In this document: piece after piece, positions 7,667-15,800 of the stretch
How positions within the stretch are numbered: position 1 is the first letter of the stretch
Layout: every line of letters begins with the position of its first letter
Source: Dehalococcoidia bacterium
GTDB taxonomy: Bacteria; Chloroflexota; Dehalococcoidia; UBA2979
Length of the DNA stretch: 64,000 bases
Assembly (NCBI GenBank): GCA_023228825.1
Contig: JALOAL010000006.1
Location: 1 to 64,000 of the forward strand
Direction: 5' to 3'
Translations under genes and position numbers: made by a program
The notes under the pieces: generated by a model
The model's database searches: none
Seen by the model: the letters and a program-made list of their open reading frames with translations, nothing else
What the model was told of the DNA's origin: nothing

Positions 7667-8326
7667 ATGGCTTTCAATGACCGCGAACTGGCCTGTCGCG
7701 ACTGCGGCGGACCGTTCATCTTTACCGCCGGCGAGCAGGAGTTCTACGCCACCAAGGGCCTGCAGCACGACCCCGTGCGCTGCCCCTCCTGCCGGCAGCA
7801 GCGCAAGATGCTGCGCCCCGAGGACCGCGAAGAGACTCCGCGCTTTGGTGTGTACTCGTCCTGGGGTGGGCGCACGCCTCGGCAGTTGCACGTGGCGTCG
7901 TGCGCGCAGTGCGCCAAGATGACGGAAGTCCCGTTCGTGCCGCGTGGTGACCGGCCCGTGTACTGCTCGGACTGCTACAACGACATCCGCAAGAAGCAGG
8001 AGGCGCAGGAGATCGCGGAGGAGCAGGCGGCCCTGGTCCGTATCGCCACTGCGGCCGGCCGCACTACGGCCCCGCTCGAGAGCGACCAGGACGCTGCCGT
8101 TGCGGTGGCCGAGGCGCCAGCCGCTGTTGCGACCGAGGACGCGCCCGAAGGCGAAGCCGCGGCTGCCCCTGACCTCGAGGTTGCGGGAGCAGCGGTAGCC
8201 GAGGCGGTAGCGGAAGCCGCTCCCGCTGCGGCAGCCGAGGCGGTCGCGGAAGCGGGGGCTGTCACCGAGGCCGAGGCGGTTGAGGAGCGCCCGGTGGTGC
8301 TCGACCCGGACGCCGGCACGATCTAG
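7667..8326 (+). CDS. Zinc-ribbon protein with acidic Ala/Glu-rich tail
   Basis: 219 residues. The N-terminal 110 residues carry treble-clef/zinc-ribbon CxxC pairs: CRDCGG, CPSCRQ, CAQC and CSDCYN. The first pair with its partner CPSC matches the small zinc-ribbon domains common in environmental Chloroflexota and Actinobacteria. The last about 110 residues are low-complexity Ala/Glu/Val and acidic. The start has a near-perfect AAGGAG ribosome site. Family members are usually called probable zinc-binding proteins and may bind nucleic acid; no reaction is known. The unusual leader (terminator, then dyad) suggests RNA-level control. It is followed 23 bp later by exonuclease III, which may be co-transcribed. 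Confidence 0.8.
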   Translation: MAFNDRELACRDCGGPFIFTAGEQEFYATKGLQHDPVRCPSCRQQRKMLRPEDREETPRFGVYSSWGGRTPRQLHVASCAQCAKMTEVPFVPRGDRPVYCSDCYNDIRKKQEAQEIAEEQAALVRIATAAGRTTAPLESDQDAAVAVAEAPAAVATEDAPEGEAAAAPDLEVAGAAVAEAVAEAAPAAAAEAVAEAGAVTEAEAVEERPVVLDPDAGTI

Positions 8327-8349
8327 CCGGCTGCGGGCGGAGGCGTCTG

Positions 8350-9123
8350 GTGCTGGTAGCCACGTGGAACGTGAACTCTCTGCGCGCGCGGCTTCCGCGC
8401 GTGCTGGAGTTCCTGGAGAAGCACCGCCCGGAGGCCCTCTGCCTGCAGGAGACCAAGGTCCACGGCGAGACGTTCCCGCACATGGACCTGATGGCGGCCG
8501 GCTATCGCGCCATCGACTACAGCGCCGGCCAGTGGGCCGGCGTGGCGATCCTGGTGCGCGAGGACTGCGAGGTGGGCGAGGACGTGGTGCTCGGCCTGCC
8601 GGGCGAGCCTCTGCCAGAGGACGCGCGCTGGGTGGAGGCCACCGTGGATGGGGTGCGCCTGGTGAGCGTGTACGTGATCAACGGCCGCTCGCTGGACGAC
8701 CCGATGTTCCCGCACAAGTTGACGTTCCTGGAGGCCATGGAGCGGCGCGTGGCGGAGATGTCCACGCCTTACTTGATCAGCGGCGACTTCAACATCGCCC
8801 CTGCGGACATTGATCTGTACGACCCGGCGGCGTTCGTGGGCGGCACGCACGTGGCGCCCGAGGAGCGCGAACGCCTGCAGCGCATCCTGGCCCTGGGCGC
8901 GGTGGACGCCTACCGGCACCTGGAGCCGGAGGGCGTGAAGTACACCTGGTGGGACTACCGGCAGGGCCACTTCCACCGCGGCTTCGGGATGCGCATTGAC
9001 CTGGCCCTGGCGAGCGCGGACCTGGCGCCGCGCCTGCGCTCCTGCGCGATTGACCGCGACTTCCGCAAGGGGCCGAAGCCCTCTGACCACGCGCCCGTCC
9101 TGGTCGAACTCGCAGACGCCTGA
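8350..9123 (+). CDS. xth: Exodeoxyribonuclease III (AP endonuclease, EEP family)
   Basis: A 257-residue exonuclease III-type AP endonuclease of base-excision repair, cutting 5' of abasic sites and removing 3' blocks. Family motifs are all present: TWNVNSLRAR near the N-terminus, CLQETK (metal-binding Glu), GDFNIAP (catalytic Asp/Asn), the KYTWWDYR region, R(I)DLALAS and the terminal SDHAPV (catalytic Asp-His). The GTG start has GGAGG 6 bp before it. It is separated by only 23 bp from the upstream zinc-ribbon gene. Confidence 0.95.
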   Translation: MLVATWNVNSLRARLPRVLEFLEKHRPEALCLQETKVHGETFPHMDLMAAGYRAIDYSAGQWAGVAILVREDCEVGEDVVLGLPGEPLPEDARWVEATVDGVRLVSVYVINGRSLDDPMFPHKLTFLEAMERRVAEMSTPYLISGDFNIAPADIDLYDPAAFVGGTHVAPEERERLQRILALGAVDAYRHLEPEGVKYTWWDYRQGHFHRGFGMRIDLALASADLAPRLRSCAIDRDFRKGPKPSDHAPVLVELADA

Positions 9124-9186
9124 GCGGGGCCTGCCGAGGGCGCTGGAAGCGTCCCGACAATCGTCAGAAAAAGTTCGTGCTACCCC

Positions 9187-9214
9187 TTCAGGACACGCCA
9201 GACCTGCCGATAAT
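9187..9214 (+). promoter_or_regulatory. Candidate promoter of the c-di-GMP riboswitch RNA
   Basis: TTCAGG (9187-9192) and GATAAT (9209-9214) with a 16-bp spacer lie about 45 bp upstream of the riboswitch P1 stem. The -10 is good and the -35 weak. There is nothing else in 9124-9257 that would need a promoter. Confidence 0.4.
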
Positions 9215-9257
9215 CTCGGTGCAGAGTGCGCGTCTCCTCCGTCCACACGGAGGTGGA

Positions 9258-9362
9258 GGCGTCAGACGAACAGGCAAAGCCGGCGAAAGCCGGTGACGCA
9301 AAGGCACGGGCCTACCTCCGCCGCGCGCGGACATGGCCGCCGGCCCGCCGAATCGAGATGCC
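9258..9362 (+). promoter_or_regulatory. c-di-GMP-I (GEMM-I) riboswitch aptamer
   Basis: The RNA folds as a complete GEMM-I aptamer. P1: GGCGUC..CGA (9258-9269) pairs with UCG.GAUGCC (9353-9362). Conserved core AGGCAAA (9272-9278). P2: CCGGC closed by the GAAA tetraloop. Then the invariant GACGCAAAGGCACGG (9295-9309). P3 has CCUAC and CAUGG flanks matching the tetraloop receptor, and the 3' block GCCGCCGGCCCGCCGA. The base before GCAAA is G (position 20 in Vc2 numbering), which favours c-di-GMP over cGAMP. No convincing gene follows on this strand. Motif and pairing are seen in the sequence; ligand identity follows from the family. Confidence 0.87.
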
Positions 9363-9546
9363 CGTGTCCGCGCCCGCGTCCTGCACGCCGCCCTCACCAC
9401 ACCCTCGCGTGTTCTCGTGTGTCCTCGTGTGTCCTCGCGCCCGTGCTGCCGGCCGCGCGCGTCGGCTGTGTCGGTTGTGCCTCGACACGTCCGCCATGCG
9501 GGTAGCGCGTCGCCTCCACCGCTGCCGGGGGAGGTGACCCTGCCCT
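9363..9546 (+). other. Stretch downstream of the riboswitch without a recognisable gene
   Basis: 184 bp between aptamer and terminator. Short open frames exist (for example 9333-9548 and 9226-9537), but their products are Arg/Pro/Cys-rich noise with no ribosome site and no family look, and they begin inside or before the aptamer. A short imperfect repeat (TCGTGTGTCC around 9415-9435) is present. A regulatory RNA or a decayed gene are both possible. Confidence 0.5.
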
Positions 9547-9589
9547 GAGCCCGGGGCGTCCGAGCCGCCCAACAGGACGCCCCGGGCTC
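9547..9589. terminator. Strong bidirectional hairpin terminator
   Basis: A perfect 15-bp stem, GAGCCCGGGGCGTCC (9547-9561) with its complement at 9575-9589 and a 13-nt loop. It closes the riboswitch transcript on the plus strand and the minus-strand run that ends with the MBL hydrolase at 9687. No long T-tract follows on either side. Confidence 0.75.
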
Positions 9590-9686
9590 CTCGTACTGCT
9601 GCTTCGTGCCTGAACGGGTTCGGCCGCAGGGCGGCTGGGAATTCCGGGTCTCCGGGTGTCCGGTTGTCCGGCGCGCCTCGAGGCGG

Positions 9687-10490
9687 CTAGCGGCGGCGGG
9701 GCTGGTCCTGCATCCACAGGAACATGTTGAAGCGGGCGATGCGGCGGAAGCGGCGCCAGGCGTTGCGGGCGTTGAGGGGTTCGCGAGGCAACTCCGCGAG
9801 TTCGCGGAGCGCCTGGCCGAAGCGGTGCCGCACGGGATAGCCATGTCCCGCCAGGCCCACCTCCGGCGCCTCTGCGGCGAAGGCGCGCAGCATCTCGAGG
9901 TAGGCGGCGTCGTCCCGGTTGGCCGCGGCCAGCGACCGCGCGAGGCCGTCGCGGTGCGAGATCACGAGGTCGCCGACGAAGGCGACGCCCCCGTCCCCGG
10001 CGTGGCGCATGACGAAGCAGGTGGAGCCGGGGGTGTGGCCGGGCGTGGGGATCGCCTCGATGCCCGGGGCGATCTCGCAGCGGCGGTCGATGGGGATGTG
10101 CACGGGAATCGGCTCTTCCGCGGCGAGCGGGGGGAGCAGGCGCTGGGCGATGCCCTGCAGGCGGCCGGTGCGCATGGGCCGGTGCTCCACCTGCCACCCG
10201 CCCTCCGACGTCGCCTCGCAGTCGCCGCGTCCGAGGGCGACGGAGGCGCCCAGTGCGCGGGAGACTGCGCCGGCGGCGGAGACGTGGTCGAAGTGGTCGT
10301 GGGTGAGCAGGAGGTGGGTGACGGGCGCGTCCCCGGCAATGCGCCGGGCCTGCTCCACGATGGCGTCCGCGCAGGAACGGAAGCCCGCGTCCACGATCAC
10401 GAACGTGCCGTCTGCGGCACGCGCCAGGTACACGTTGCAACCGCGGGTGCGCTCCAGCCACCACACGCCAGGGACTACCTCGACCGCCAC
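9687..10490 (-). CDS. MBL-fold metallo-hydrolase
   Basis: A 267-residue metallo-beta-lactamase-fold hydrolase. The binuclear metal site is complete: HDHFDH (64-69), His152 in TPGHTPGS, Asp174 in VGD and His216 in AGHGYP. This is the general glyoxalase II/RNase Z-type hydrolase group and no substrate can be assigned. It starts with GTG and a weak AGAAG ribosome site, 36 bp after the YqgE gene. It is the last gene of a possible Fur-YqgE-MBL operon. Confidence 0.85.
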   Translation of the reverse strand: MAVEVVPGVWWLERTRGCNVYLARAADGTFVIVDAGFRSCADAIVEQARRIAGDAPVTHLLLTHDHFDHVSAAGAVSRALGASVALGRGDCEATSEGGWQVEHRPMRTGRLQGIAQRLLPPLAAEEPIPVHIPIDRRCEIAPGIEAIPTPGHTPGSTCFVMRHAGDGGVAFVGDLVISHRDGLARSLAAANRDDAAYLEMLRAFAAEAPEVGLAGHGYPVRHRFGQALRELAELPREPLNARNAWRRFRRIARFNMFLWMQDQPRRR

Positions 10491-10526
10491 GGTTCGCTTC
10501 TTTCGTTCGGGGGGTGTTGTTGTGGG

Positions 10527-11096
10527 CTAGTTGAGCCGCGCGTCTTCCGGGTACCAGCCGTACATGGCGAGGTCTCCGCGCTGGCGGAGCAGGACATCCC
10601 GCCAGAGGGCCTCGGGCTCGGCGGCGAAGGGGTCCAGTGGGTGCGCGTCCACCAGGAACCACGCATCCTCCCCGATCTCCATGTCCAGTTGCCCGGCGCC
10701 CCAGCCGGCGTAGCCGTGGAAGATGCGCAGCGCGTCCAGGCGGGCCGCCTCTTCCGGGTCGGCGGCCAGGTTGACCAGGCCCAGGCCTGGGCCTGGGCGT
10801 CCGCGGGCAAGGGCGGTCCACCATTCCGGCTCGTCCTGGGGTTCCTCCATGAGGCCGACGCCGAGGAAGGAGGAGCGTTCTACTGGACCGCCGGCGTGCA
10901 GCGTCCCCGGCGGCGAGATCAGGCCGTGCCAGTCCGGCACGAGGTGCGCGGCGAGCGCCTCCACCGGGCGGTTCAGCACGATGCCGAAGGCGCCGTTGGC
11001 GTCGTGAAAACACACGAGGACCACCGTGCGCTCAAAGTTGGGGTCGTTGAGGAGCGGTGTCGCCACCAGCAGGCGCCCGGCCGCGGATTCCAGCAT
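10527..11096 (-). CDS. YqgE/AlgH family protein
   Basis: A 189-residue protein matching YqgE/AlgH (usual length about 187). Landmarks are the opening GRLLVATPLLNDPNF, then RTVVLVCFHD.NGAFGIVLNRP, LHAGGPVE and HGYAGWGAGQLDMEI. Members are widespread; AlgH was named for an effect on alginate regulation and the biochemical role is unclear. The frame is open to 11192, but the start at 11096 aligns with family N-termini; its ribosome site is weak. It lies 71 bp downstream of the Fur-family gene, same strand. Confidence 0.9.
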   Translation of the reverse strand: MLESAAGRLLVATPLLNDPNFERTVVLVCFHDANGAFGIVLNRPVEALAAHLVPDWHGLISPPGTLHAGGPVERSSFLGVGLMEEPQDEPEWWTALARGRPGPGLGLVNLAADPEEAARLDALRIFHGYAGWGAGQLDMEIGEDAWFLVDAHPLDPFAAEPEALWRDVLLRQRGDLAMYGWYPEDARLN

Positions 11097-11167
11097 GCGC
11101 CCATCATCGGCGCTGGACGCGGGAAGCGCCAAACATGCGCGTGGCGCGGGGGGCGTCGGGGCGAGGC

Positions 11168-11602
11168 TCAGGCCTCGCGGCAGGGGGCGCACGTCCCCCG
11201 CAGGGCGAGGTGGCGGACACGCGCATGGAAGCCGTGCGCCTGCTGGGCTTCCTGTTCGAGGGAGGCGGCGGCCTGCAGGGAGACCTCCGCGACGTGGCCG
11301 CAGTCATCGCAGATCAGGTGGTGGTGCGCGCCGTCCCACTCGAAACGCGCCTCCTCCTGGCCGCTGCGCAGGGCGACCACGAGGCCCGCGCCCTCCAGCG
11401 CCTCCAGCGCGCGGTAGACCGAGGAGCGCGCCATGCCGGAGGCCTCCGGCAGTTCGTCCGCGATGTGGGCCTGGATCTGGCCGACCGTGAGGTGGCCGGG
11501 GTGGGTGTGCAGGATGTGCGCGACGACTGCTCGGGGCACGGTGCGCCTCAGTCCGCTGGCGCGGATGGCGCGGTCCGTCTCAGCGGTCAGGTGGGGACTC
11601 AT
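11168..11602 (-). CDS. Fur-family metal-responsive regulator
   Basis: A 144-residue Fur-superfamily repressor (Fur, Zur, PerR and similar). The N-terminal winged helix includes SSVYRALEALEGAGLV (recognition helix near 60-75). The metal and dimerisation part has HHHLICDDCG with CxxC at 98/101, plus a second structural CxxC (138/141, CAPC), so a structural zinc site is expected. The sensed metal cannot be decided. The start at 11602 has AGAGG upstream. The frame extends to 11767, but that would swallow its own promoter and the palindrome at 11616-11629. Autoregulation is likely. Confidence 0.9.
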   Translation of the reverse strand: MSPHLTAETDRAIRASGLRRTVPRAVVAHILHTHPGHLTVGQIQAHIADELPEASGMARSSVYRALEALEGAGLVVALRSGQEEARFEWDGAHHHLICDDCGHVAEVSLQAAASLEQEAQQAHGFHARVRHLALRGTCAPCREA

Positions 11603-11615
11603 TGCCCGCCTCTTC

Positions 11616-11640
11616 TGCGAACGTTCGCAAAAGGATAGTA
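11616..11640 (-). promoter_or_regulatory. Fur-family gene -10 element and palindromic operator
   Basis: On the minus strand a TACTAT -10 (11635-11640) is followed by the perfect 14-bp palindrome TGCGAACGTTCGCA (11616-11629), ending 13 bp before the ATG. Its position over the start of transcription suits an autorepressor site. The sequence is unlike the AT-rich E. coli Fur box, and no -35 is obvious. Confidence 0.55.
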
Positions 11641-11961
11641 GCGGGGGATACGGGCGTGCAGACAGTCGGGACGGATCCGGCGTCACGAGGGCAGCGTCAC
11701 GAGGGAGGTGCGGGCGGGGGCCTACTGGAGCGGGATGGGCGGCATCTCCGGCCTCATCTGGCCGCAAGGGATGTGATCCTGGGAGGGGTGGTCGGGGAGT
11801 GCCTGTGGAGAGGCCGGCCTATTGCCGACCTCTCCACAACAACCACTCGGTCGCGCGACATCCTGGCCGGTGCTCGTGGGGGGCATGCGGGGAACCACCA
11901 CGCGGCGGGTCAGAGTGGCACGACACATCGAGTCGTCCTGACTGGTAGGAAGCACTGGCGG
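11641..11961. other. Non-coding stretch with a strong hairpin
   Basis: 321 bp between the Fur-family promoter and the C2H2 gene end. I see no gene here: the open frames on both strands lack ribosome sites and family features. The one structured element is GTGGAGAGGCCGGC (11805-11818), loop CTATT, and its near-complement at 11824-11837. It is a 14-bp stem that is fully paired as minus-strand RNA (one G-U) and is probably the terminator of the C2H2 gene. A CGTCACGAGGG pair (near 11680 and 11695) is a minor direct repeat. Confidence 0.55.
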
Positions 11962-12072
11962 CTACTGCTGCTGGTGCTCCTGGCGGTTGTGCTGTTGCAA
12001 TTGCTGCTCGGACTCGAACTCGGCCCCGCAGCGTTCGCACTTGCGCTGTTCGCTCTGCGGTTGGTCTACCAA
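11962..12072 (-). CDS. 36-residue C2H2 zinc-finger microprotein
   Basis: A tiny frame encoding (M)VDQPQSEQ followed by a single zinc finger, CERCGAEFESEQQLQQHNRQEH, with the spacing C-x2-C-x12-H-x4-H, and then Gln-rich ends. The start is TTG with AAGGGGAG 3 bp upstream. No ATG with a ribosome site exists nearby, although a 65-residue version from an upstream ATG is formally possible. Similar one-finger peptides are known in Actinobacteria and Chloroflexota. They may bind nucleic acid or protein, but no function is established. Confidence 0.65.
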   Translation of the reverse strand: MVDQPQSEQRKCERCGAEFESEQQLQQHNRQEHQQQ

Positions 12073-12250
12073 GTTCTCCCCTTTCCCATCCGGCTCACGG
12101 CGGTTGTCGTGGCTGGTCGGGCTACTGTGGGTCGCCCTCCATCCCGCTGGCATCACGCGTGCCGGACGGGCATTGCAGATCAGTGGCGCACCCCCGGGCC
12201 TGCACGATTTCGTGAGACCCGAGGCCTGCCCGAGGGGGCGCGCCACCGGC

Positions 12251-12667
12251 TCAGCCGCCGTTGCGCTCGCCCTCGCCCTCGCCCTCGTCCTCGCCCTGTA
12301 CGGGCTGGACCGTGAGTTCGAAGAGGGATGCGCCCAGGTATCGCCCGGGCGTGTTGGAGACCATGAGGTAGCGTCCGCGCTCCAGCGGGAAGCGCACGGA
12401 CTCCGCGCCACCGGGCTCAATGCCCATCACCCGTCCCACCACGGAGACGTCCTCTTCACCCAGGGGCTGCTCCACGTGGAACGGCTCGCGGCCCTTGTCC
12501 GACAGGCCCACCAGCGCGAAGTCATGCGGCTCGCTACTGGCGTTCTGGATCACGAACGTGACATTGCCCTCTGGAGCCACGTCCGCCATGGGCTCCAGCG
12601 AGTCGCCCTTGAAGACGACCACGTACTGCGGTCCGGCGGGGTCGTCTTCGTGCCTGCTGCCAACCAT
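12251..12667 (-). CDS. Cupredoxin-like protein lacking a full copper site
   Basis: A 138-residue beta-rich protein resembling plastocyanin-type cupredoxin domains: FVIQNASSEPHDFALVG (His48), GGAESVRFPLERGRY, then SNTPGRYLGASLFELTV. The usual C-terminal Cys-x-His-x-Met copper loop is replaced by SNTPGRYLGA, so a type 1 copper site is unlikely. There is no signal peptide from the chosen ATG. The C-terminus is an acidic Glu/Gly run coded by a hexanucleotide (CCTCGC) repeat. The frame is open upstream to 13198 inside addA; the start at 12667 has GGGAG 9 bp before it, and 12785 is an alternative. Function unknown. Confidence 0.6.
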   Translation of the reverse strand: MVGSRHEDDPAGPQYVVVFKGDSLEPMADVAPEGNVTFVIQNASSEPHDFALVGLSDKGREPFHVEQPLGEEDVSVVGRVMGIEPGGAESVRFPLERGRYLMVSNTPGRYLGASLFELTVQPVQGEDEGEGEGERNGG

Positions 12668-12891
12668 GCGGTCACACTCCCACGCAAGATGTCCTGCCGA
12701 CCTCGGATCGAACCAAGGATCAGTAGGCACCACGCGCGCTCCGAGGCGCATCAAGACCGGCCAGCGCGAGTTGTGATGATGTTGCATCCAGGGGGCCGCG
12801 TCCTGGGGCATACGCACTGCGGGGCCACGGACGGGCGATGCGGGGGGCGTCCGGCTGCTCCGACGCCTCGAGGTCTGGGGTACGACGGGGG

Positions 12892-15800
12892 TTACGCCTC
12901 GAGGGGTTCGTGGAGGGCGTGGCCGGGGGAGTGGAGTCCTTCGCTGGAGACCTCCGGGTCGAGCATGGGGCCGCGGTCCACGCGCTGGCGTGCCTCGTCC
13001 AGGGCGCGCTGCACCTGCTCCCAGTCGGGCTCGACCAACTCCATGGAGCGGAGGAAGAGCATGCCCACGCGCGGCTGCACGCCGGTGGCCGCCTGCAGCG
13101 CGCGTCCGTAGAGGCCCACCTGCACGATGTAGCGCTGGGCGACCTCCGCCGCGCCGCCGGCGCCCAGGCGGTCGGTCTTGAAGTCCACCACTACCCATGC
13201 GCCGGCGGTGTCCCGGTACAGGAGGTCGATCGAGCCGTGGACGGGGATGCCGTCCCAGTCCCAGGCAAAGGGCACCTCGAACAGGGGGGTGGCCTCGGGC
13301 TGGCGGAGCGCGGCGGCGAGGTCGCTCGCCTCGAAGCGGTCGAGGATCGCGCCCACCTCGACGGCCACGGCCTGCAGGGTCGCGGCGTCCAGCGCGCGTT
13401 CGGCCTCCTCGCGGGCGAGGGCGAGCAGGTCCGGGCGTGCGCCGTCCCGGAACGTGGCCTCGATGGCGCGGTGGGCGACGTTGCCGCGCAGCGTGCCGAG
13501 GCCGTCGCCGGCGGCTGCGGCGCCCAGGGCGTACCCCTGCTCGGGTGGCTTCAGCGCCGTGACGGGGGTGCTGGAGCGCAGCGGGATCACGGCCGGCCGG
13601 TCGACCAGCGGGGAGAGGTAGTCCTGCTCTTGCTCCGGGGCGGGCGGGGTCCAGCGGCCGGCGCGGGTGTGGCGCAGGTCCGCCGCGCCCACCACGGCTG
13701 GATCGCGCATCTCCACGTGGGTGAGGTCCCCCTCCGCCAGGGCGTCACGGACGTCGGCGAACCAGCCTCGGTCGCCCTCGTCGCCGGAGAGGTAGAGGCG
13801 GTCGGCGGCCCGGGTGGCGGCCACGTAGAGCAGGCGCAGGTGCTCGGCGTCGTCCGCGCGTCTGTCCAGGTCCAGCAGGAGCGAGTAGAAGGCCGGGCGC
13901 AGCCGGCTGCCCTCGCCGTCTCCGGGCGCCAGGGTGAGCGAGATGCCGTCAGCGGACCGCCAGCGCACGGCGTCCCAGGACGGGAAGGTGTCCACGTGCG
14001 TCTCCGGCACGAACACGACGGGGAACTCCAGGCCCTTCGCGCCGTGCACGGTCATCAACTGCACGGCCTCCGGGCGGTCCAGCACCGCGGGCCCCTCGCG
14101 CGCGGCGAGTTCGTCGCGCCGCTGTTCGAGGTAGGTGACCACCTCGTCGACGGTGTAGCCGGCCAGGCCTCGGACGATGCGGGCGAACTTGCGGAGGTTG
14201 GCCACGGCCTGCTCGCCGCCGTCCAGCGCGGCCCACGCGGCCTCGACGCCGGTGGCCTGGAGGGCGTGGTCCAGGACCGCGTCCGGCGTGGCGCGGCCGG
14301 CCAGGTCGCGCAACTCCGCCAGCACCGCCGCCGCGTGCTCGCATCGCGCGCGGTCTGCGGGGTCCAGGGCGGCGGCCAGGTCTTCCGGGAGGCGTCGGAG
14401 CGTGCGCCAGAGGCTGTGGCCGCGGGCGAGGGCGAGCAGCGTGTCGTCGGCGATCACGAACATGGGAGAGCGCAGCACGCCGGCCAGGGCGATGGCGTCC
14501 TCCGGCTCCGCGAGCCAGCGCAGGAGGTTCGTGAGGTCGCGCACCTCCTGGCGGGTGAAGAAGCCGGTGCCGCTGGGCGTGGCGTAGGGCACGCCCACGT
14601 CCTCCAGCGCCTGCTCGAAGATGTGGACGTGGGTGAAGCGCCGCAGCAGGATGGCGACGTGGCGGGGTTGGGCGGGTTCGTACGCCTGGGTGCGCTTGTT
14701 CCAGACCGGGGCGCCGTGGTCCAGCAGGTGCGCGATCTCCCGTGCGACCAGCGCCGCCTCCAGTTCGCGCCGCCGGTAGTCCGAGGTCCTGCCACCGTCC
14801 GCGTCCTTGCGGGCGATGGGCATGACGGTGAAGTACTCGCCGTCCGGCTCGGATCCGCGGCCTGCCAGGGGTTCCATGGTGGCGGCCTGGTCCGGATCCG
14901 CCGTGAAGACGCGCTCGAAGAGTTCGTTGAAGCGGTCCACCAGGCCGTCGTGGGTTCGGAAGGAGCGGGTCAGCGGCAAGAGCCGTCCACCGCGTCCGGA
15001 CACCTCCGTGCGCAGGGCGTTGAACTGCGCGACGTCCGCGCCTCGGAAGCGGTAGATCGACTGCTTCGCATCGCCCACGAGGAAGAGCCACGGCCGCGGC
15101 GGCTCGTCTGCGGCGCCGGCTGCGGCCTCCGGCTCATTGAGGCCGAGCATGCGCATGAAGAGGTCTGCCTGCACGGGGCTGACGTCCTGGGCCTCGTCCA
15201 CCATGAGGTGGCGGAAGCGCTGGCGCGTCTCGCGGGCGACCTCCGGGTGGTCGCGCAGGAGGGCGACGGCGCGGGTCTCCAGATCCAGGAAGTCCAGCGC
15301 ATGGCGCTCCCGCTTCGCGGCCTCGTAGCGGTCGCAGGCGTCCAGGAAGATCGCGCGCACGCCCACCAGCGCCTCCAGGGCGGGTGCGTCGTGCTCGTTC
15401 CACGCGGGGATCCTCGCGATCTCCTCCACGGTGTCCTTGAACACCTTCATCGCGTCCTTGGCCAGCATGTCCGGTGAGCCGGGCGCGCGGCTGCCGGACT
15501 GGCGGTTGACCGCGCTCGCGGCGGTGCGCGCGCACGCGAGCCACTCGCCGGGGGCGTCGTAGCAGGCGAGGACGTCTTCCACCACCACGCTCAACCGGCC
15601 GCCCACCAGCGAGCGCTGGGCGCGCACCTGAACCATGGCGGCCTCTGCGCGGGCGCGGAGCGGTTCCGCCTGGCCGCCGAAGACCTGGTCCAGGCGGCGG
15701 CGGACGTACGCCTCCCAGCCGGCGGGATCGCCCATCGCCTCGAACGCGCGGCGGACGTCGTCCCGGTTGGCGACGAGCATGGGGAGGAGGCGTTCGGTGT

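Noticed and set aside
9226..9537. 103-codon frame spanning the riboswitch
   Set aside because: It would translate through the structured aptamer, which is better supported; product is Arg/Pro/Cys-rich without family features.
11616..11629. LexA (SOS) box
   Set aside because: GAAC and GTTC half-sites are adjacent rather than separated by four bases as in Gram-positive LexA boxes; position suits autoregulation of the Fur-family gene better.
11602..12315. Plus-strand frame with a hydrophobic Leu/Val run (possible membrane protein)
   Set aside because: The hydrophobic run is the complement of the Gln-rich C2H2 gene; no ribosome site at its start.
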